Translations under genes and position numbers: made by a program
NCBI RefSeq assembly: GCF_036227405.1
Contig: NZ_CP109473.1
Location: 1,426,001 to 1,490,000, forward strand
DNA length: 64,000 nt
From: Streptomyces sp. NBC_01460
GTDB lineage: Bacteria; Actinomycetota; Actinomycetes; Streptomycetales; Streptomycetaceae
Reading direction: 5' to 3'
The notes under the pieces: model-generated
What the model was told of the DNA's origin: nothing
Seen by the model: only the letters and a program-made list of their open reading frames with translations
Database searches by the model: none
Shown here: positions 32,450 to 42,797 of the stretch, piece by piece
Layout of the letters: every line of letters begins with the position of its first letter
Position numbering within the stretch: position 1 is the first letter of the stretch

Positions 32450-33555
32450 CGGCGATTCCTCGGGGAACGGCCGTGGCCCCCGGTCTGCCGGCGCTGGCCG
32501 ACGACGGCCCCCGCGGGCTCGTCGTCCTCGTCGAGGTCCTCGGCCCGGTCGTCGCGCTCGTCCTCGACGGACTCGCCCTTGGCGGCGGCCGCGGCCCTCT
32601 TGGCGAGGATCCGCTTCTTCAGTGCCTTTATCTGCGGCTCGCGCTCCTTGAGGTCGGCGACCAGCGGGGTGGCGATGAAGATCGAGGAGTACGCGCCGGC
32701 GGCGAGACCGACGAAGAGGGAGAGCGAGATGTCGTTCAGCATGCCGGCGCCGAGGACACCGCCGCCGATGAACAGCAGGCCGGCGACCGGCAGCAGCGCG
32801 ACGACGGTGGTGTTGATGGAGCGCACCAGCGTGCCGTTGATGGAGCGGTTGGCGATCTCGCTGTAGGTCCAGCGGGTCTGCTTGGTGATCCCCTTCGTGC
32901 CCTCCTTGAGGCTGTCGAAGACGACGACCGTGTCGTAGAGGGAGTAACCGAGGATGGTCAGCAGACCGATCACGGTGCCCGGGGTGACCTCGAAGCCGAC
33001 CAGGGCGTAGACACCTACCGTGATGGTGATGTCGTGGATCAGCGCGACGAGCGCGGCGATGGCCATCCGCCACTCGAAGGCGATGGCCAGGTAGACCACC
33101 ACGAGGACCATGAAGATGCCGAGGCCCGCCCAGGCCTTGTTGGCGATCTGCTCACCCCAGCTGGGGCCGACGAGGTCCGCGTTGATCTTCGCCTCGGGGA
33201 TGCCGAGGTCCTCGGAGAGCTGCGTCTTGATCTGGTCGGCCTTGGCGGTGTCGACCTCGGTGATCTGGATCCGGAGCCCGCCGTTGCCGAGCTCCTGGAC
33301 GATCGCCTCGTGGCCGGAGGCCGCGACCGCGTCCTCGTGGGCCTGGGAGACGGACACCTTGGCCTTGGTGTCGGTCGTGAAGACGGCACCACCCTTGAAC
33401 TCGATGCCCATGTTCAGGCCGCTGACCGCCAGGCCGAGGATGGCCGTGATGGTGATCAGGATCGAGACGCCGTACCAGATCTTGCGCTTGCCGATGAAGT
33501 CGTAACCGACCTCGCCACGGTAGAGCCTGGCGCCGAGATCGCCGAGTCGCGACAT
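32446..33555 (-). CDS. secF: Protein translocase subunit SecF
   Basis: A 369-residue RND-type membrane protein that with SecD uses the proton gradient to complete Sec-dependent export. N-terminal membrane helix after YDFIGKRKIWYGVSIL, GIEFKGGAVF signature, large periplasmic domain, then five further helices (GTVIGLLTILGYSLYDTVVVFDSLKE..., NTTVVALLPVAGLLFIGG). An acidic/Ala-rich C-terminal tail follows the last helix. Second of secD-secF-apt; it starts 2 nt after secD and ends overlapping apt. Confidence 0.96.
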   Translation of the reverse strand: MSRLGDLGARLYRGEVGYDFIGKRKIWYGVSILITITAILGLAVSGLNMGIEFKGGAVFTTDTKAKVSVSQAHEDAVAASGHEAIVQELGNGGLRIQITEVDTAKADQIKTQLSEDLGIPEAKINADLVGPSWGEQIANKAWAGLGIFMVLVVVYLAIAFEWRMAIAALVALIHDITITVGVYALVGFEVTPGTVIGLLTILGYSLYDTVVVFDSLKEGTKGITKQTRWTYSEIANRSINGTLVRSINTTVVALLPVAGLLFIGGGVLGAGMLNDISLSLFVGLAAGAYSSIFIATPLVADLKEREPQIKALKKRILAKRAAAAAKGESVEDERDDRAEDLDEDDEPAGAVVGQRRQTGGHGRSPRNRR

Positions 33556-33556
33556 C

Positions 33557-35308
33557 TCACGCCTCCTTCGGGTGGTCGGTGCGGGCGTTGACGCGGCGCG
33601 AGCGGCGCAGCGGCGGCTTGGCGCCGAGACGCTTCGGGTCCAGGCCGGACCACGGGTGACCGCTGGAGAAGAACTTCGTGCGGGCCATCAGCGTCATGAC
33701 GGGCTTGGTGAAGAGGAACACCACGACGACGTCCAGCAGGGTCGTGAGACCCAGCGTGAACGCGAAGCCCTGGACCTTGCCGACGGTGACGAGGAAGAGC
33801 ACGGCCGCGGCGAGGAACGACACGAAGTCGGAGACCAGGATGGTGCGACGGGCCCTGGGCCAGGCGCGCTCGACGGCCGGACGGAGCGTGCGGCCTTCCC
33901 GGATCTCGTCGCGGATGCGTTCGAAGTAGACGATGAACGAGTCCGCCGTGATACCGATCGCCACGATGGCACCGCAGACGGCCGGGAGGTTCAGCGCGAA
34001 GCCGATGGCCGGGCCGAGCAACGCCATGATCGTGTACGTCAGGACGCCGGAGACCAGCAGGCTGAGGAGCGCGATCAGCGCGAGGCCGCGGTAGTAGGCC
34101 ACCAGGTAGATGACGACCAGGGCCAGCCCGATGGCACCGGCGATGAGACCGGCCTCCAGCTGCTCACCGCCGAGGGCGGCGGTGACGGTGGTGACGGTGT
34201 CCTCGCTGAAGGACAGCGGGAGCGCACCGTAGGAGAGGACGTTGGCCAGGTCCTCCGCCGACTGCTGGGTGAAGCTGCCGGAGATCTCGGCGCTGCCGCT
34301 GAGCGTCTCGTTCACCTGGGGTGCGGAGACGACCTCACCGTCGAGGGAGATCGCGAACTGGTTCTGCGGCTGCTGCTGCGCCGACAGCTTCTTCGTGATC
34401 GTCTGGAACTTCTTGGAGCCCTTGTCGGTGAACTCCATGGAGACGAGCCAGATGCCGCGCTGCTGGTCGAACTGGGCCTTCGCGTCGTCGACGTCGGTAC
34501 CGGAGACCTCGGCCGGGCCGAGGAGGTACTTGGCGTCACCCTCGGAGCTGCACGCGACCGTGGGGTCCTCGGGCTTGACGCCGTCGCCGGCCTTGGCGCG
34601 GGCGGACTTGTCGGAGCAGTCCAGTGCGGTGAACTTCTTCTCGAGCGCCGCGGTGGCGGGATCCGGGGTCTGGGTCGCCGCGGGGGCGTCCGAGGACTTC
34701 GCCGTGCCGGAGGGCGTCGGCGTCGCGTCCTTCTTCAGGGCGTCGGTGACGGCACGGCCCTGGGTGGTGGCGCTCGCCGAGGGGGTCGCCTTCGGGCTCG
34801 AGGCGGTCTCCGGGTCGCTCGCCTTCGCACTGGGCGTGGCGCTCGGCTTCCCGGAACCGCTCGCGGAGGGACTCGCCGAACCCTCGGGCGTCGGTCCACC
34901 GTCGGTGACCGTCAGCACGGGCCGGAAGTAGAGCTGGGCGGTCGTGCCGACCTGCTCCCGGGCCTGCTTCGAGTTCGTCCCCTTGGGGATGTTGACGATG
35001 ATGTTCGATGCGCCCTGGGTCTGGACCTCGGCCTCGGAGACACCCAGACCATTGACACGGCGTTCGATGATGCTGACCGCGGTGTTCATGTTGGTCTCGT
35101 TGATCGCGTCAGGCTTGCCGGGCTGGCTCTTCGCCTTGAGCGTGATCGATGTGCCGCCGGCCAGGTCGATACCGAGCCGGGGCGTGGTGTGACCGGACAG
35201 GAACATCCCGCCGGTCAGGGCGACCATGGCAATCAGGATCAGAGCCAGGGCACGGCCCGGCCTGCCCTGTCCACCGGTTGAGCCCCGGCCTTTCTTCGGT
35301 GCTGCCAC
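33557..35308 (-). CDS. secD: Protein translocase subunit SecD
   Basis: A 583-residue SecD. First helix RALALILIAMVALTGGMFL, then GIDLAGGTSITLKAK and RVNGLGVSEAEVQTQG. The periplasmic P1 domain carries an unusually long Pro/Ser/Ala/Thr-rich insertion (about residues 140-225, SASPSASGSGKPSATPSA-like). The last five membrane helices include LPLSFSEDTVTTVTAALGGEQLEAGLIAGAIGLALV and ITADSFIVYFERIRDEIREGRTLRPAVE. GTG start at 35308. A hairpin separates it from yajC upstream. Confidence 0.95.
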   Translation of the reverse strand: MAAPKKGRGSTGGQGRPGRALALILIAMVALTGGMFLSGHTTPRLGIDLAGGTSITLKAKSQPGKPDAINETNMNTAVSIIERRVNGLGVSEAEVQTQGASNIIVNIPKGTNSKQAREQVGTTAQLYFRPVLTVTDGGPTPEGSASPSASGSGKPSATPSAKASDPETASSPKATPSASATTQGRAVTDALKKDATPTPSGTAKSSDAPAATQTPDPATAALEKKFTALDCSDKSARAKAGDGVKPEDPTVACSSEGDAKYLLGPAEVSGTDVDDAKAQFDQQRGIWLVSMEFTDKGSKKFQTITKKLSAQQQPQNQFAISLDGEVVSAPQVNETLSGSAEISGSFTQQSAEDLANVLSYGALPLSFSEDTVTTVTAALGGEQLEAGLIAGAIGLALVVIYLVAYYRGLALIALLSLLVSGVLTYTIMALLGPAIGFALNLPAVCGAIVAIGITADSFIVYFERIRDEIREGRTLRPAVERAWPRARRTILVSDFVSFLAAAVLFLVTVGKVQGFAFTLGLTTLLDVVVVFLFTKPVMTLMARTKFFSSGHPWSGLDPKRLGAKPPLRRSRRVNARTDHPKEA

Positions 35309-35410
35309 CTTTTCGTTTCTCCCTGTCCAACCGCCCCGCGCCGGGTACGCGCCCGAGCGGCCACGAAGTGTTGTGGGGACCCGCCCCCGCAGAAGACCGC
35401 ACGGCCCGTG

Positions 35411-35442
35411 AGACGCCGGACACCTGTGGGTGTCCGGCGTCT
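35411..35442 (-). terminator. Terminator after yajC, upstream of secD
   Basis: A perfect 14-bp stem AGACGCCGGACACC with GGTGTCCGGCGTCT, 4-nt loop, 13 nt past the yajC stop. It may end or attenuate transcription into secDF-apt. Confidence 0.75.
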
Positions 35443-35455
35443 CTGGGTCGTGGAA

Positions 35456-35935
35456 CTACTTCGCGTCGCCCTCGCCGTCGGCCTTGGCCTCGGAGCCCTT
35501 GACCTCCGCGTCCTTCGGTGCGTCGGCGTCCTCGGCCTTCTTGCCGAGGTCGATCTTCGCGACGTCCTCGTCCGCGTCCGCTTCCTTGGCCTCACCGTCG
35601 GTGAGCGAGGAGGCGTCGTCGGGAACGATCGTGCCCTCGCCCTCCAGCTCGTCGTCGCCGTGGACGATGCGGTTGTACTCCGCGTCGTCCAGGACGGCAC
35701 CGATGGCGTTCTTGGCGTAGACGGCGTGGACGCCGGGCGCGACCTCGAGGATCACCGTGTCGTCCTGGATCTCCTTGACGGTGGCGTACATGCCCCCGAT
35801 CGTCCGGACGCCGGTGCCGGGCTGCATGTCGTTGCGCATCTGCGCAGCCGCCTGCTGCTTCTTCTTGGCGGACCGGGTCATCAGGAACATGGCCCCGATG
35901 AGCACGATGAAGGGGAGGAGGGTCACGAGACTCAC
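35456..35935 (-). CDS. yajC: Preprotein translocase accessory subunit YajC
   Basis: A 159-residue protein with the YajC core: a membrane helix (SLVTLLPFIVLIGAMFLMTRS), the basic KKKQQAAAQMRNDMQPGTGVRTIGGMYATV motif, and a long acidic Asp/Glu/Ala C-terminal tail (about residue 100 onward) not seen in short homologues. GTG 35935 is preferred because it matches the family N-terminus and has AAGGAAG upstream; GTG 35962 would add nine basic residues. It precedes secD-secF in the usual order. Confidence 0.92.
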   Translation of the reverse strand: MSLVTLLPFIVLIGAMFLMTRSAKKKQQAAAQMRNDMQPGTGVRTIGGMYATVKEIQDDTVILEVAPGVHAVYAKNAIGAVLDDAEYNRIVHGDDELEGEGTIVPDDASSLTDGEAKEADADEDVAKIDLGKKAEDADAPKDAEVKGSEAKADGEGDAK

Positions 35936-36103
35936 GGGACGGAACTTCCTTCGCACGACCACGCTGGATTCACGCGGCCTGGTCTACGGGGGTGGGTACA
36001 CCGACCTGTAAGGGCGGCATCGGCGGAGTCTAAGCGAGTCCGCATCATTGGAACAACGTCCAGCATCGCATCGTGGTTCCCCTGCTGGCCAACCCGTCGT
36101 TCG

Positions 36104-37189
36104 TCACGCCCCGAACAGGCCCTGTTGTCCCTTTGCGCCGTGCTGCGGAGGCACCAGCCCGAGGTGCGCCCAGGCGGCGGGGGTGGCGACCCGGCCCCGG
36201 GGCGTCCTCGCGAGCAGTCCCTCCCGGACGAGGAAGGGCTCGGCCACCTCCTCGACCGTCTCGCGCTCCTCCCCCACGGCCACCGCGAGGGTGGAGAGAC
36301 CGACGGGTCCCCCGCCGAAGAGCTTGAGCAGGGCGCCGAGCACCGCGCGGTCCAGGCGGTCGAGCCCCCGGGCGTCGACCTCGTACACGCGCAGGGCCGC
36401 GGCCGCGATGTCCCGGTCGATCCGCCCCTCGGCCTTGACCTGGGCGTAGTCACGGACGCGGCGCAGCAGGCGGTTGGCGATACGGGGCGTGCCCCGGGAG
36501 CGTCCGGCGATCTCGGCCGCCCCCGCTGTGTCTATGGCCACGTCGAGCAGTCCGGCGGAGCGGTGGATGACCCGCTCCAGCTCGGTGGGGGCGTAGAACT
36601 CCATGTGGCCGGTGAAACCGAAGCGGTCGCGCAGCGGGGGCGGCAGCAGTCCGGCCCTGGTGGTGGCACCGACGAGGGTGAACGGCGGCAGTTCCAGCGG
36701 GATGGCCGTGGCGCCGGGCCCCTTGCCGACGATCACGTCGACGCGGAAGTCCTCCATCGCCATGTAGAGCATCTCCTCGGCGGGCCGCGACATGCGGTGG
36801 ATCTCGTCGAGGAAGAGGACCTCGCCCTCCTGGAGGGACGAGAGGATCGCCGCGAGGTCTCCGGCGTGCTGGATGGCGGGGCCCGAGGTGATCCGGATCG
36901 GGGCGCCCATCTCGGCGGCGATGATCATGGAGAGGGTCGTCTTGCCGAGCCCCGGGGCGCCGGAGAGCAGGACGTGGTCGGCGGTGGCGCCCCGCGCGCG
37001 GGCCGCCTTGAGCACCAGGTCGAGCTGCTCGCGCACCTTCTCCTGGCCGACGAATTCGTGCAGGTCCTTCGGGCGCAGGGCGGCCTCGACCGCGGTGTCC
37101 TCGCCGTCGGCGCCGGCGTCGACCAGCCGGTCGTCCAGCCTCTCGTCGTCGAGGTCTCCGGTGGGGGTTCCGGTCTCGTCCCAGTTCAT
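36104..37189 (-). CDS. ruvB: Holliday junction branch-migration ATPase RuvB
   Basis: A 361-residue AAA+ motor. The N-terminal acidic leader is followed by [19 protein letters not shown], Walker [14 protein letters not shown], Walker [11 protein letters not shown], sensor [20 protein letters not shown], and the winged-helix C-terminus [28 protein letters not shown]. Third of ruvC-ruvA-ruvB, 79 nt after ruvA. The C-terminal KGQQGLFGA tail is usual for actinobacteria. Confidence 0.97.
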   Translation of the reverse strand: MNWDETGTPTGDLDDERLDDRLVDAGADGEDTAVEAALRPKDLHEFVGQEKVREQLDLVLKAARARGATADHVLLSGAPGLGKTTLSMIIAAEMGAPIRITSGPAIQHAGDLAAILSSLQEGEVLFLDEIHRMSRPAEEMLYMAMEDFRVDVIVGKGPGATAIPLELPPFTLVGATTRAGLLPPPLRDRFGFTGHMEFYAPTELERVIHRSAGLLDVAIDTAGAAEIAGRSRGTPRIANRLLRRVRDYAQVKAEGRIDRDIAAAALRVYEVDARGLDRLDRAVLGALLKLFGGGPVGLSTLAVAVGEERETVEEVAEPFLVREGLLARTPRGRVATPAAWAHLGLVPPQHGAKGQQGLFGA

Positions 37190-37268
37190 CTCGTCAGTCC
37201 CGCCTCGGGTGTTTCGGTGCCGGGCCGTGTGGTGCTCCGGCCGGCGTACGGGGGGTGGGCCCCTGGGG

Positions 37269-37895
37269 TCAGCGTGCGCGGTTGAGTGTCTGCAGAGCGG
37301 CGCGCAGGAGCTGCGGGACGGGGGCCTGGCCGCCGCCGGCGATGGCAGCCTCGGCCTGCGGGGTGACGGCGCTCACCGCCTCGTCGGCTTCGCGGGTGGC
37401 GTAGCCGAGTCCGATCAGGGCGGCCTGCAGCTGGTCCCGCCAGGAGCTGCTCACGGCGGTGCCGATCCCCTGCTGGCCGATGTGCGCGCCGACCGGTTCG
37501 CCAAGCCGGTCCTTGAGCTCGAGGAGGAGCTTCTGGGCACCCTTCTTGCCGATGCCGGACACCGCGGTGAGTGCCTTCTCGTCACCGGTGGCGACGGCGA
37601 TGCGCAGGGCGTCCGGGCTGTGGGTGGCGAGCATGGCCTGGGCGAGCCGGGGGCCCACACCGCTGGCGGTCTGGAGCAGCTCGAAGACCTGGCGCTCGTC
37701 GTCGTCGGCGAAGCCGTAGAGGGTGAGCGAGTCCTCCCGGACGACCAGGGAGGTGGCCAGCCTGGCCTCCTTGCCGATCCGCAGGCCGGCGAGGGTGTCG
37801 GGGGTGCACTGGACGGCCATCCCGATGCCGCCGACCTCGATCACGGCCGTGGACGGGGCGAGGGCGGCCACCGGGCCGGAGACGAAGGCGATCAT
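37269..37895 (-). CDS. ruvA: Holliday junction DNA-binding protein RuvA
   Basis: A 208-residue tetramer-forming junction binder. OB domain [29 protein letters not shown], HhH domain with [15 protein letters not shown] and [21 protein letters not shown], and the flexible domain III ([19 protein letters not shown]) that contacts RuvB. ATG 37895 overlaps the ruvC stop (ATGA). The long upstream frame is out of register with RuvC and is a shadow. Confidence 0.97.
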   Translation of the reverse strand: MIAFVSGPVAALAPSTAVIEVGGIGMAVQCTPDTLAGLRIGKEARLATSLVVREDSLTLYGFADDDERQVFELLQTASGVGPRLAQAMLATHSPDALRIAVATGDEKALTAVSGIGKKGAQKLLLELKDRLGEPVGAHIGQQGIGTAVSSSWRDQLQAALIGLGYATREADEAVSAVTPQAEAAIAGGGQAPVPQLLRAALQTLNRAR

Positions 37896-38425
37896 GCGGT
37901 ACGGCCTTTCAGCGTGCGGTGGGCGGCGACGGCCTGCTGCAGTCGGTTCTGCGCGGGTGCGCGCCAGATGTGGCAGATGGCGAGGGCGAGGGCGTCGGCG
38001 GCGTCGGCGGGTTTCGGCGGCGCGTCGAGCCGCAGCAGGCGGGTGACCATGGCCCCGACCTGGGCCTTGTCGGCGCGTCCGGACCCGGTGACGGCGGCCT
38101 TGACCTCGCTGGGGGTGTGCAGGGCGACGGGGATGCCGCGGCGGGACGCGCAGAGCATGGCGACGGCGCTGGCCTGTGCGGTGCCCATCACCGTACGGAC
38201 GTTGTGCTGGGCGAACACCCGCTCCACGGCCACGTATTCGGGCCGGTGCTCGTCGAGCCAGCGCTCGATGCCCTGCTCGATCGCGACGAGCCGGTGGCCG
38301 AGCTCCGCGTCGGCCGGGGTCCGCACGACACCGACGCCGACCATGGTCAGCGGCCGGCCCGCGACCCCCTCGACGACTCCGACACCGCACCGGGTCAGCC
38401 CCGGGTCCACGCCCAACACCCGCAC
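37892..38425 (-). CDS. ruvC: Holliday junction resolvase RuvC
   Basis: A 177-residue endonuclease cutting Holliday junctions. Catalytic acids: D7 in [14 protein letters not shown], Glu in [12 protein letters not shown], and Asps in [13 protein letters not shown]. The GTG start at 38425 is chosen because GGAGGGG lies 7 nt upstream; an in-frame ATG 9 codons earlier has only a weak site. Head of ruvCAB. Confidence 0.96.
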   Translation of the reverse strand: MRVLGVDPGLTRCGVGVVEGVAGRPLTMVGVGVVRTPADAELGHRLVAIEQGIERWLDEHRPEYVAVERVFAQHNVRTVMGTAQASAVAMLCASRRGIPVALHTPSEVKAAVTGSGRADKAQVGAMVTRLLRLDAPPKPADAADALALAICHIWRAPAQNRLQQAVAAHRTLKGRTA

Positions 38426-38488
38426 GAAAGGGCCCCTCCGCCGCTCGGTCATCTGTTCCCGCAGGCTATCGGCTCCCGCTGACAATGC

Positions 38489-38522
38489 GACGGGCCGACG
38501 GGGTGTGTCCCGTCGGCCCGTC
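38489..38522 (-). terminator. Terminator after yebC
   Basis: A perfect 14-bp stem GACGGGCCGACGGG with CCCGTCGGCCCGTC, 22 nt past the yebC stop and upstream of ruvC. Confidence 0.8.
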
Positions 38523-38543
38523 GGTGCACCACGTGCGGCCGCC

Positions 38544-39296
38544 TCAGGCGTCGACCTTCTCCATGACCTCGTCGGAGACGTCGAAGTTGGCGAAGACGTT
38601 CTGCACGTCGTCGCTGTCCTCCAGCGCGTCGATCAGCTTGAAGATCTTGCGCGCGCCCTCTTCCTCCAGCTCGACCTGCATGGTCGGGACGAAGTTGGCC
38701 TCGGCGGAGTCGTAGTCGATGCCGGCCTCCTGCAGGGCGGTGCGGACCGCGACCATGTCGGTGGCCTCGCTGAGCACCTCGAAGGTGTCGCCGAGGTCGT
38801 TGACCTCCTCGGCACCCGCGTCGAGCACCGCGCCGAGGACGTCGTCCTCGGACAGCTCACCCTTCGGGACGATCACGACGCCCTTGCGGTTGAACAGGTA
38901 CGACACCGAGCCCGGGTCCGCCATCGAGCCGCCGTTGCGGGTCATGGCGACCCGGACGTCGGACGCGGCGCGGTTGCGGTTGTCGGTGAGGCACTCGATG
39001 AGCACGGCGACGCCGTTCGGACCGTAGCCCTCGTACATGATCGTCTCGTAGTCGGCGCCGCCGGCCTCGAGACCGGCGCCGCGCTTGACCGCGGAGTCGA
39101 TGTTCTTGTTCGGGACGGAGCTCTTCTTGGCCTTCTGGATGGCGTCGAAGAGTGTCGGGTTGCCGGACACGTCGGCGCCGCCCGTGCGGGCCGCGACCTC
39201 GATGTTCTTGATCATCTTCGCGAAGAGCTTGCCGCGCTTGGCGTCGATCACGGCCTTCTTGTGCTTCGTCGTAGCCCATTTAGAGTGGCCGGACAT
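38544..39296 (-). CDS. yebC: YebC/PmpR (TACO1)-family protein
   Basis: A 250-residue protein of the YebC family: [27 protein letters not shown] at the N-terminus, [22 protein letters not shown] and [19 protein letters not shown] near the end. The family was first described as DNA-binding regulators, with later evidence for a role in translating polyproline and similar stalls. ATG 39296 matches the family start. It lies between pdxT and ruvC as in mycobacteria. Confidence 0.96.
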   Translation of the reverse strand: MSGHSKWATTKHKKAVIDAKRGKLFAKMIKNIEVAARTGGADVSGNPTLFDAIQKAKKSSVPNKNIDSAVKRGAGLEAGGADYETIMYEGYGPNGVAVLIECLTDNRNRAASDVRVAMTRNGGSMADPGSVSYLFNRKGVVIVPKGELSEDDVLGAVLDAGAEEVNDLGDTFEVLSEATDMVAVRTALQEAGIDYDSAEANFVPTMQVELEEEGARKIFKLIDALEDSDDVQNVFANFDVSDEVMEKVDA

Positions 39297-39357
39297 CTGC
39301 CTTCTCCTTCGCGTCACCAAAATCGATCCGAACCCGAGAGATCCTACCGGGATCGGA

Positions 39358-39951
39358 TCAGCCCACGGCGCGCACCATGTCGGTGAAGAGCGCGTGCACC
39401 CGGTGGTCCCCGGTCAGCTCGGGGTGGAACGACGTCGCCAGGGCGTTTCCCTGCCGTACGGCCACGATATGGCCGCCGTGCACCGCGACGACCTCCGCAC
39501 GGGCGCCGACCGACTCCACCCAGGGCGCCCGGATGAAGACACCGTCGACGGGTCCGCCGGGCACACCCTCGACCTCGACGGCGGCCTCGAAGGACTCGTT
39601 CTGCCGCCCGAAGGCGTTACGGCGCACGATCATGTCGATGCCGCCGACCGTCTCCTGGCCGGAGCGCGGGTCGAGGATCTTGTCGGCGAGCAGGATCATG
39701 CCGGCGCACGTGCCGTACACGGGCATGCCGGAGGCGACCCGCTCGCGCAGCGGCTCCAGCATCCCGAAGAGGACGGCCAGCTTGGACATCGTGGTGGACT
39801 CGCCGCCGGGTATGACGAGCCCGTCGACCTCGGCGAGCTCCTCGGGCCGCCGGACCGGCCTGGCCACGGCGTCCGCCGAGGCCAGGGCGATCAGGTGCTC
39901 CCGTACGTCGCCCTGGAGAGCCAGGACTCCGATGACAGGGGTGTCGGTCAT
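39358..39951 (-). CDS. pdxT: Pyridoxal 5'-phosphate synthase glutaminase subunit PdxT
   Basis: A 197-residue class I glutaminase supplying ammonia to PdxS. The nucleophile Cys is in [12 protein letters not shown] and the His-Glu pair in [24 protein letters not shown] is the oxyanion and partner loop. It starts 6 nt after the pdxS stop. The deoxyxylulose-independent vitamin B6 route is complete with the neighbour. Confidence 0.97.
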   Translation of the reverse strand: MTDTPVIGVLALQGDVREHLIALASADAVARPVRRPEELAEVDGLVIPGGESTTMSKLAVLFGMLEPLRERVASGMPVYGTCAGMILLADKILDPRSGQETVGGIDMIVRRNAFGRQNESFEAAVEVEGVPGGPVDGVFIRAPWVESVGARAEVVAVHGGHIVAVRQGNALATSFHPELTGDHRVHALFTDMVRAVG

Positions 39952-39957
39952 CGGTGC

Positions 39958-40878
39958 TTACCAGCCGCGGTTGGCGTAGCGCTCACCCTCGGGCAGCGTG
40001 TCGCAGTTGATGCCGACCATGGCCTCGCCGAGGTTGCGGGAGGCGTCCGCGATGATCTTCGGGTCGTCGTAGAAGGTGGTGGCCTTCACGATGGCGGCGG
40101 CGCGCTTGGCCGGGTCGCCGGACTTGAAGATGCCGGAGCCCACGAAGACGCCCTCGGCGCCGAGCTGGCGCATCAGGGCAGCGTCGGCGGGGGTGGCGAC
40201 GCCGCCGGCCGAGAACAGGACGACGGGCAGCCGGCCGAGCTCGGAGACCTCCTTGACCAGCTCGTAGGGGGCGCGGAGCTCCTTGGCGGCGGCGTACAGC
40301 TCGTTGTTGTCGTAGCCGCGCAGGCGGGCGATCTCGTTCTTGATCTGGCGCAGGTGGCGCACGGCCTCGACGACGTTGCCCGTGCCCGCCTCACCCTTCG
40401 AGCGGATCATCGCGGCGCCCTCGGCGATCCGGCGCAGGGCCTCGCCCAGGTTGGTGGCGCCGCAGACGAAGGGGGTGGTGAACGCGAACTTGTCGCTGTG
40501 GTTCACCTCGTCGGCCGGGGTGAGGACCTCGGACTCGTCGATGTAGTCGACGCCGAGGGACTGGAGGACCTGGGCCTCGACGAAGTGGCCGATGCGGGAC
40601 TTGGCCATGACGGGGATGGAGACGGCCTCGATGATCTCTTCGATCATGTTGGGGTCGGACATCCGGGCCACGCCGCCGTCCTTGCGGATGTCGGCCGGCA
40701 CTCGCTCCAGGGCCATGACGGCCACGGCGCCCGCGTCCTCGGCGATCTTCGCCTGCTCGGCGTTGACGACGTCCATGATCACGCCGCCCTTGAGCTGCTC
40801 GGCCATGCCGCGCTTGACGCGGGCGGTGCCGGTGGCCGGGGCCTCGGTGGACTGCGGGGTGCTGGGAAGCGTGGACAC
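39958..40878 (-). CDS. pdxS: Pyridoxal 5'-phosphate synthase subunit PdxS
   Basis: A 306-residue (beta/alpha)8 synthase making PLP from ribose 5-phosphate, glyceraldehyde 3-phosphate and PdxT-derived ammonia. Conserved strands [36 protein letters not shown] (first catalytic Lys), [17 protein letters not shown] (second catalytic Lys) and [15 protein letters not shown]. Ends [11 protein letters not shown] start at 40878. Confidence 0.98.
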   Translation of the reverse strand: MSTLPSTPQSTEAPATGTARVKRGMAEQLKGGVIMDVVNAEQAKIAEDAGAVAVMALERVPADIRKDGGVARMSDPNMIEEIIEAVSIPVMAKSRIGHFVEAQVLQSLGVDYIDESEVLTPADEVNHSDKFAFTTPFVCGATNLGEALRRIAEGAAMIRSKGEAGTGNVVEAVRHLRQIKNEIARLRGYDNNELYAAAKELRAPYELVKEVSELGRLPVVLFSAGGVATPADAALMRQLGAEGVFVGSGIFKSGDPAKRAAAIVKATTFYDDPKIIADASRNLGEAMVGINCDTLPEGERYANRGW

Positions 40879-41038
40879 GGATCGACCTCACTGGGGTGAA
40901 AAGACGCTGGATGCTGCAGATCCGAGCAAACGCTCCGGGAGCAGTCCACAGCAAGGGCCAATGGGTACCGCGTGGATCGTTCTGTACGCCTGCGGGCCCC
41001 GGGTCCGTCCCCCGCCCCCGGCCCGGGAGGACCCGGTC

Positions 41039-41584
41039 TCAGCTGCCGGGACGGTCCGCCAGGGCGACCGGGGGCGCGTCGTCCATCTCGAACGCCAGCG
41101 GGAACGGGGCGTGCCCCGCGAGGCGGAACAGCCGTACCGTCCGGTGCCTGCGCAGGGCGCGGGCGGCGCGCACGGCGTCGTTGTGGAAGCGGCGCGCCAT
41201 CGGTACGCGGCGTACGGCGGCGGCCAGTTCCCTGGCCGCGTCCTCGCCGCCCGGGACCTCCTTCACCGCGTCGACCTGCGCCGACTCGCCGAAGACGGCC
41301 CGCAGGGCGGTGCTCAGCTCGCTCTCGGCGACCTCGCGCTGCTCCTCCTCGGCCTGGCGTGCCGCGTGCGCCGCCTCGTACAGCACGATCGACGCGGCGG
41401 GGTCGAGGACACCGGACGTGGCCAGTTCCTGGGTGACCGAGGCGCGACGCAGCAGCTGGGCGTCGAGCGCCGCGCGGGCCGCGTCGATACGGGCGTGGAG
41501 CCGGTCGAGCCGCCCGGCGGTCCAGCTGAGATACAGGCCGATAGCGAAGAGCGCGACGGCGGTCCAGATGAGGATTTCGATCAC
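41039..41584 (-). CDS. LemA-like membrane-anchored helical protein
   Basis: A 181-residue protein with an N-terminal membrane helix (IEILIWTAVALFAIGLYLSWTAG) followed by a long helical region (LDRLHARIDAARAALDAQLLRRASVTQELA) that resembles the LemA family core, where an Asn/Arg-rich coiled-coil follows one membrane segment. No catalytic residues. The similarity is weak and by eye. GTG start at 41584. It follows pimA by 52 nt on the same strand and sits just upstream of pdxS. Confidence 0.7.
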   Translation of the reverse strand: MIEILIWTAVALFAIGLYLSWTAGRLDRLHARIDAARAALDAQLLRRASVTQELATSGVLDPAASIVLYEAAHAARQAEEEQREVAESELSTALRAVFGESAQVDAVKEVPGGEDAARELAAAVRRVPMARRFHNDAVRAARALRRHRTVRLFRLAGHAPFPLAFEMDDAPPVALADRPGS

Positions 41585-41636
41585 GGGCGGCAAGGGTACC
41601 GTCGGCGGGCCCCGCCCGGACCCGCCGGTGCGCCCG

Positions 41637-42797
41637 TCAGTCCCTGGCGAGGCCGAAGCGCGCGCGGAGCCCGGTGCGTTCGTCGGTGTCGACGGCGGCG
41701 GCCCCGTCCGTGACCGTCTCGTACACGGCCAGGATGTCCGCGCCGACCGTCGTCCAGTCGAAGCGGCGCACATGGGCGCTGCCCCGCTCCCGGAGTCCTT
41801 CGCGCCGCTCCGGGTCGCCGAGCAGCCGGATCGCGGCGGCGGCCAGCGCGTCGGCGTCCTCGTTGGCGAACAGGTCGCCCGCGGCGCCCTGGTCGAGCAC
41901 CTGCGCGAACGCGTCCAGGTCGCTGGCGAGGACCGGCGCGCCCGCCGAGAGCGCCTCGACCAGGATGATGCCGAAGCTCTCGCCGCCGGTGTTGGGCGCG
42001 ACGTACACGTCGACGCTGCGCAGGAGCCGTGCCTTGTCCTCGTCGCTCACCATGCCGAGGAACTCGACGCGCTCGCGCATCTCCTTCGGCAGAGAGGCGA
42101 CCGCCTCCTCCTCGTCGCCGCGCCCCGCGACCAGCAGCCGTGTGCCGGGCCGGGCGGCGAGGATCGAGGGCAGCGCCTTCATCAGGACGGGCAGCCCCTT
42201 GCGGGGCTCGTCGATGCGCCCTATGAAGCCGAGCGTGCCGCCCTGCCACTCGGCCTTCGGTTCGGCGCGGGCGAAGAAGTCCACGTCGACGCCGTTGGGG
42301 ATGACCACGGCGTCCCCGCCGAGGTGCTCGACCAGCGTCCGGCGGGCGTACTCGCTCACCGCGATCCGCGCGCTGATCTTCTCCAGCGCCGGCTGGAGGA
42401 TCGGGTACGCCGCGATCATGGCCCGGGAGCGGGGGTTGGACGTGTGGAAGGTGGCCACGATCGGCCCCTGCGCCGCCCAGCAGGTGAGCAGCCCCAGGGA
42501 GGGCGAGGTGGGCTCGTGGATGTGGATGACGTCGAAGATGCCGTCGTTCAGCCAGCGACGGACCCGCGCGGCGGACAGGAACCCGAAGTTCAGCCGGGCG
42601 ACCGAGCCGTTGTACGGGACGGGCACCGCGCGGCCCGCGGACACGACGTACGGCGGGAGCGGTGTCTCGTCGTCGGCGGGCGCGAGCACGGAGACGTCGT
42701 GGCCGAGGCGGATCAGATGCTCGGCCAGGTCGCGGATGTGGAACTGCACCCCGCCCGGCACGTCCCAGGAGTACGGGCAGACGATGCCGATCTTCAC
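41637..42797 (-). CDS. pimA: Phosphatidylinositol alpha-mannosyltransferase (PimA-like)
   Basis: A 386-residue GT4 glycosyltransferase that transfers mannose from GDP-mannose to phosphatidylinositol on the inner membrane leaflet. GIVCPYSWDVPGGVQFHIRDLAEHL is the N-terminal acceptor domain; VIPNGVDVDFF, LGFIGRIDEPRKGLPVL and the EX7E motif in ESFGIILVEALSAG belong to the donor domain. The GTG start at 42797 overlaps the acyltransferase stop. Order pgsA-acyltransferase-pimA equals the mycobacterial PIM cluster. Confidence 0.94.
   Translation of the reverse strand: MKIGIVCPYSWDVPGGVQFHIRDLAEHLIRLGHDVSVLAPADDETPLPPYVVSAGRAVPVPYNGSVARLNFGFLSAARVRRWLNDGIFDVIHIHEPTSPSLGLLTCWAAQGPIVATFHTSNPRSRAMIAAYPILQPALEKISARIAVSEYARRTLVEHLGGDAVVIPNGVDVDFFARAEPKAEWQGGTLGFIGRIDEPRKGLPVLMKALPSILAARPGTRLLVAGRGDEEEAVASLPKEMRERVEFLGMVSDEDKARLLRSVDVYVAPNTGGESFGIILVEALSAGAPVLASDLDAFAQVLDQGAAGDLFANEDADALAAAAIRLLGDPERREGLRERGSAHVRRFDWTTVGADILAVYETVTDGAAAVDTDERTGLRARFGLARD

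Noticed and set aside
35932..36453. Minus frame opposite and beside ruvB start region
   Set aside because: Overlaps ruvB in another frame and has no family features.
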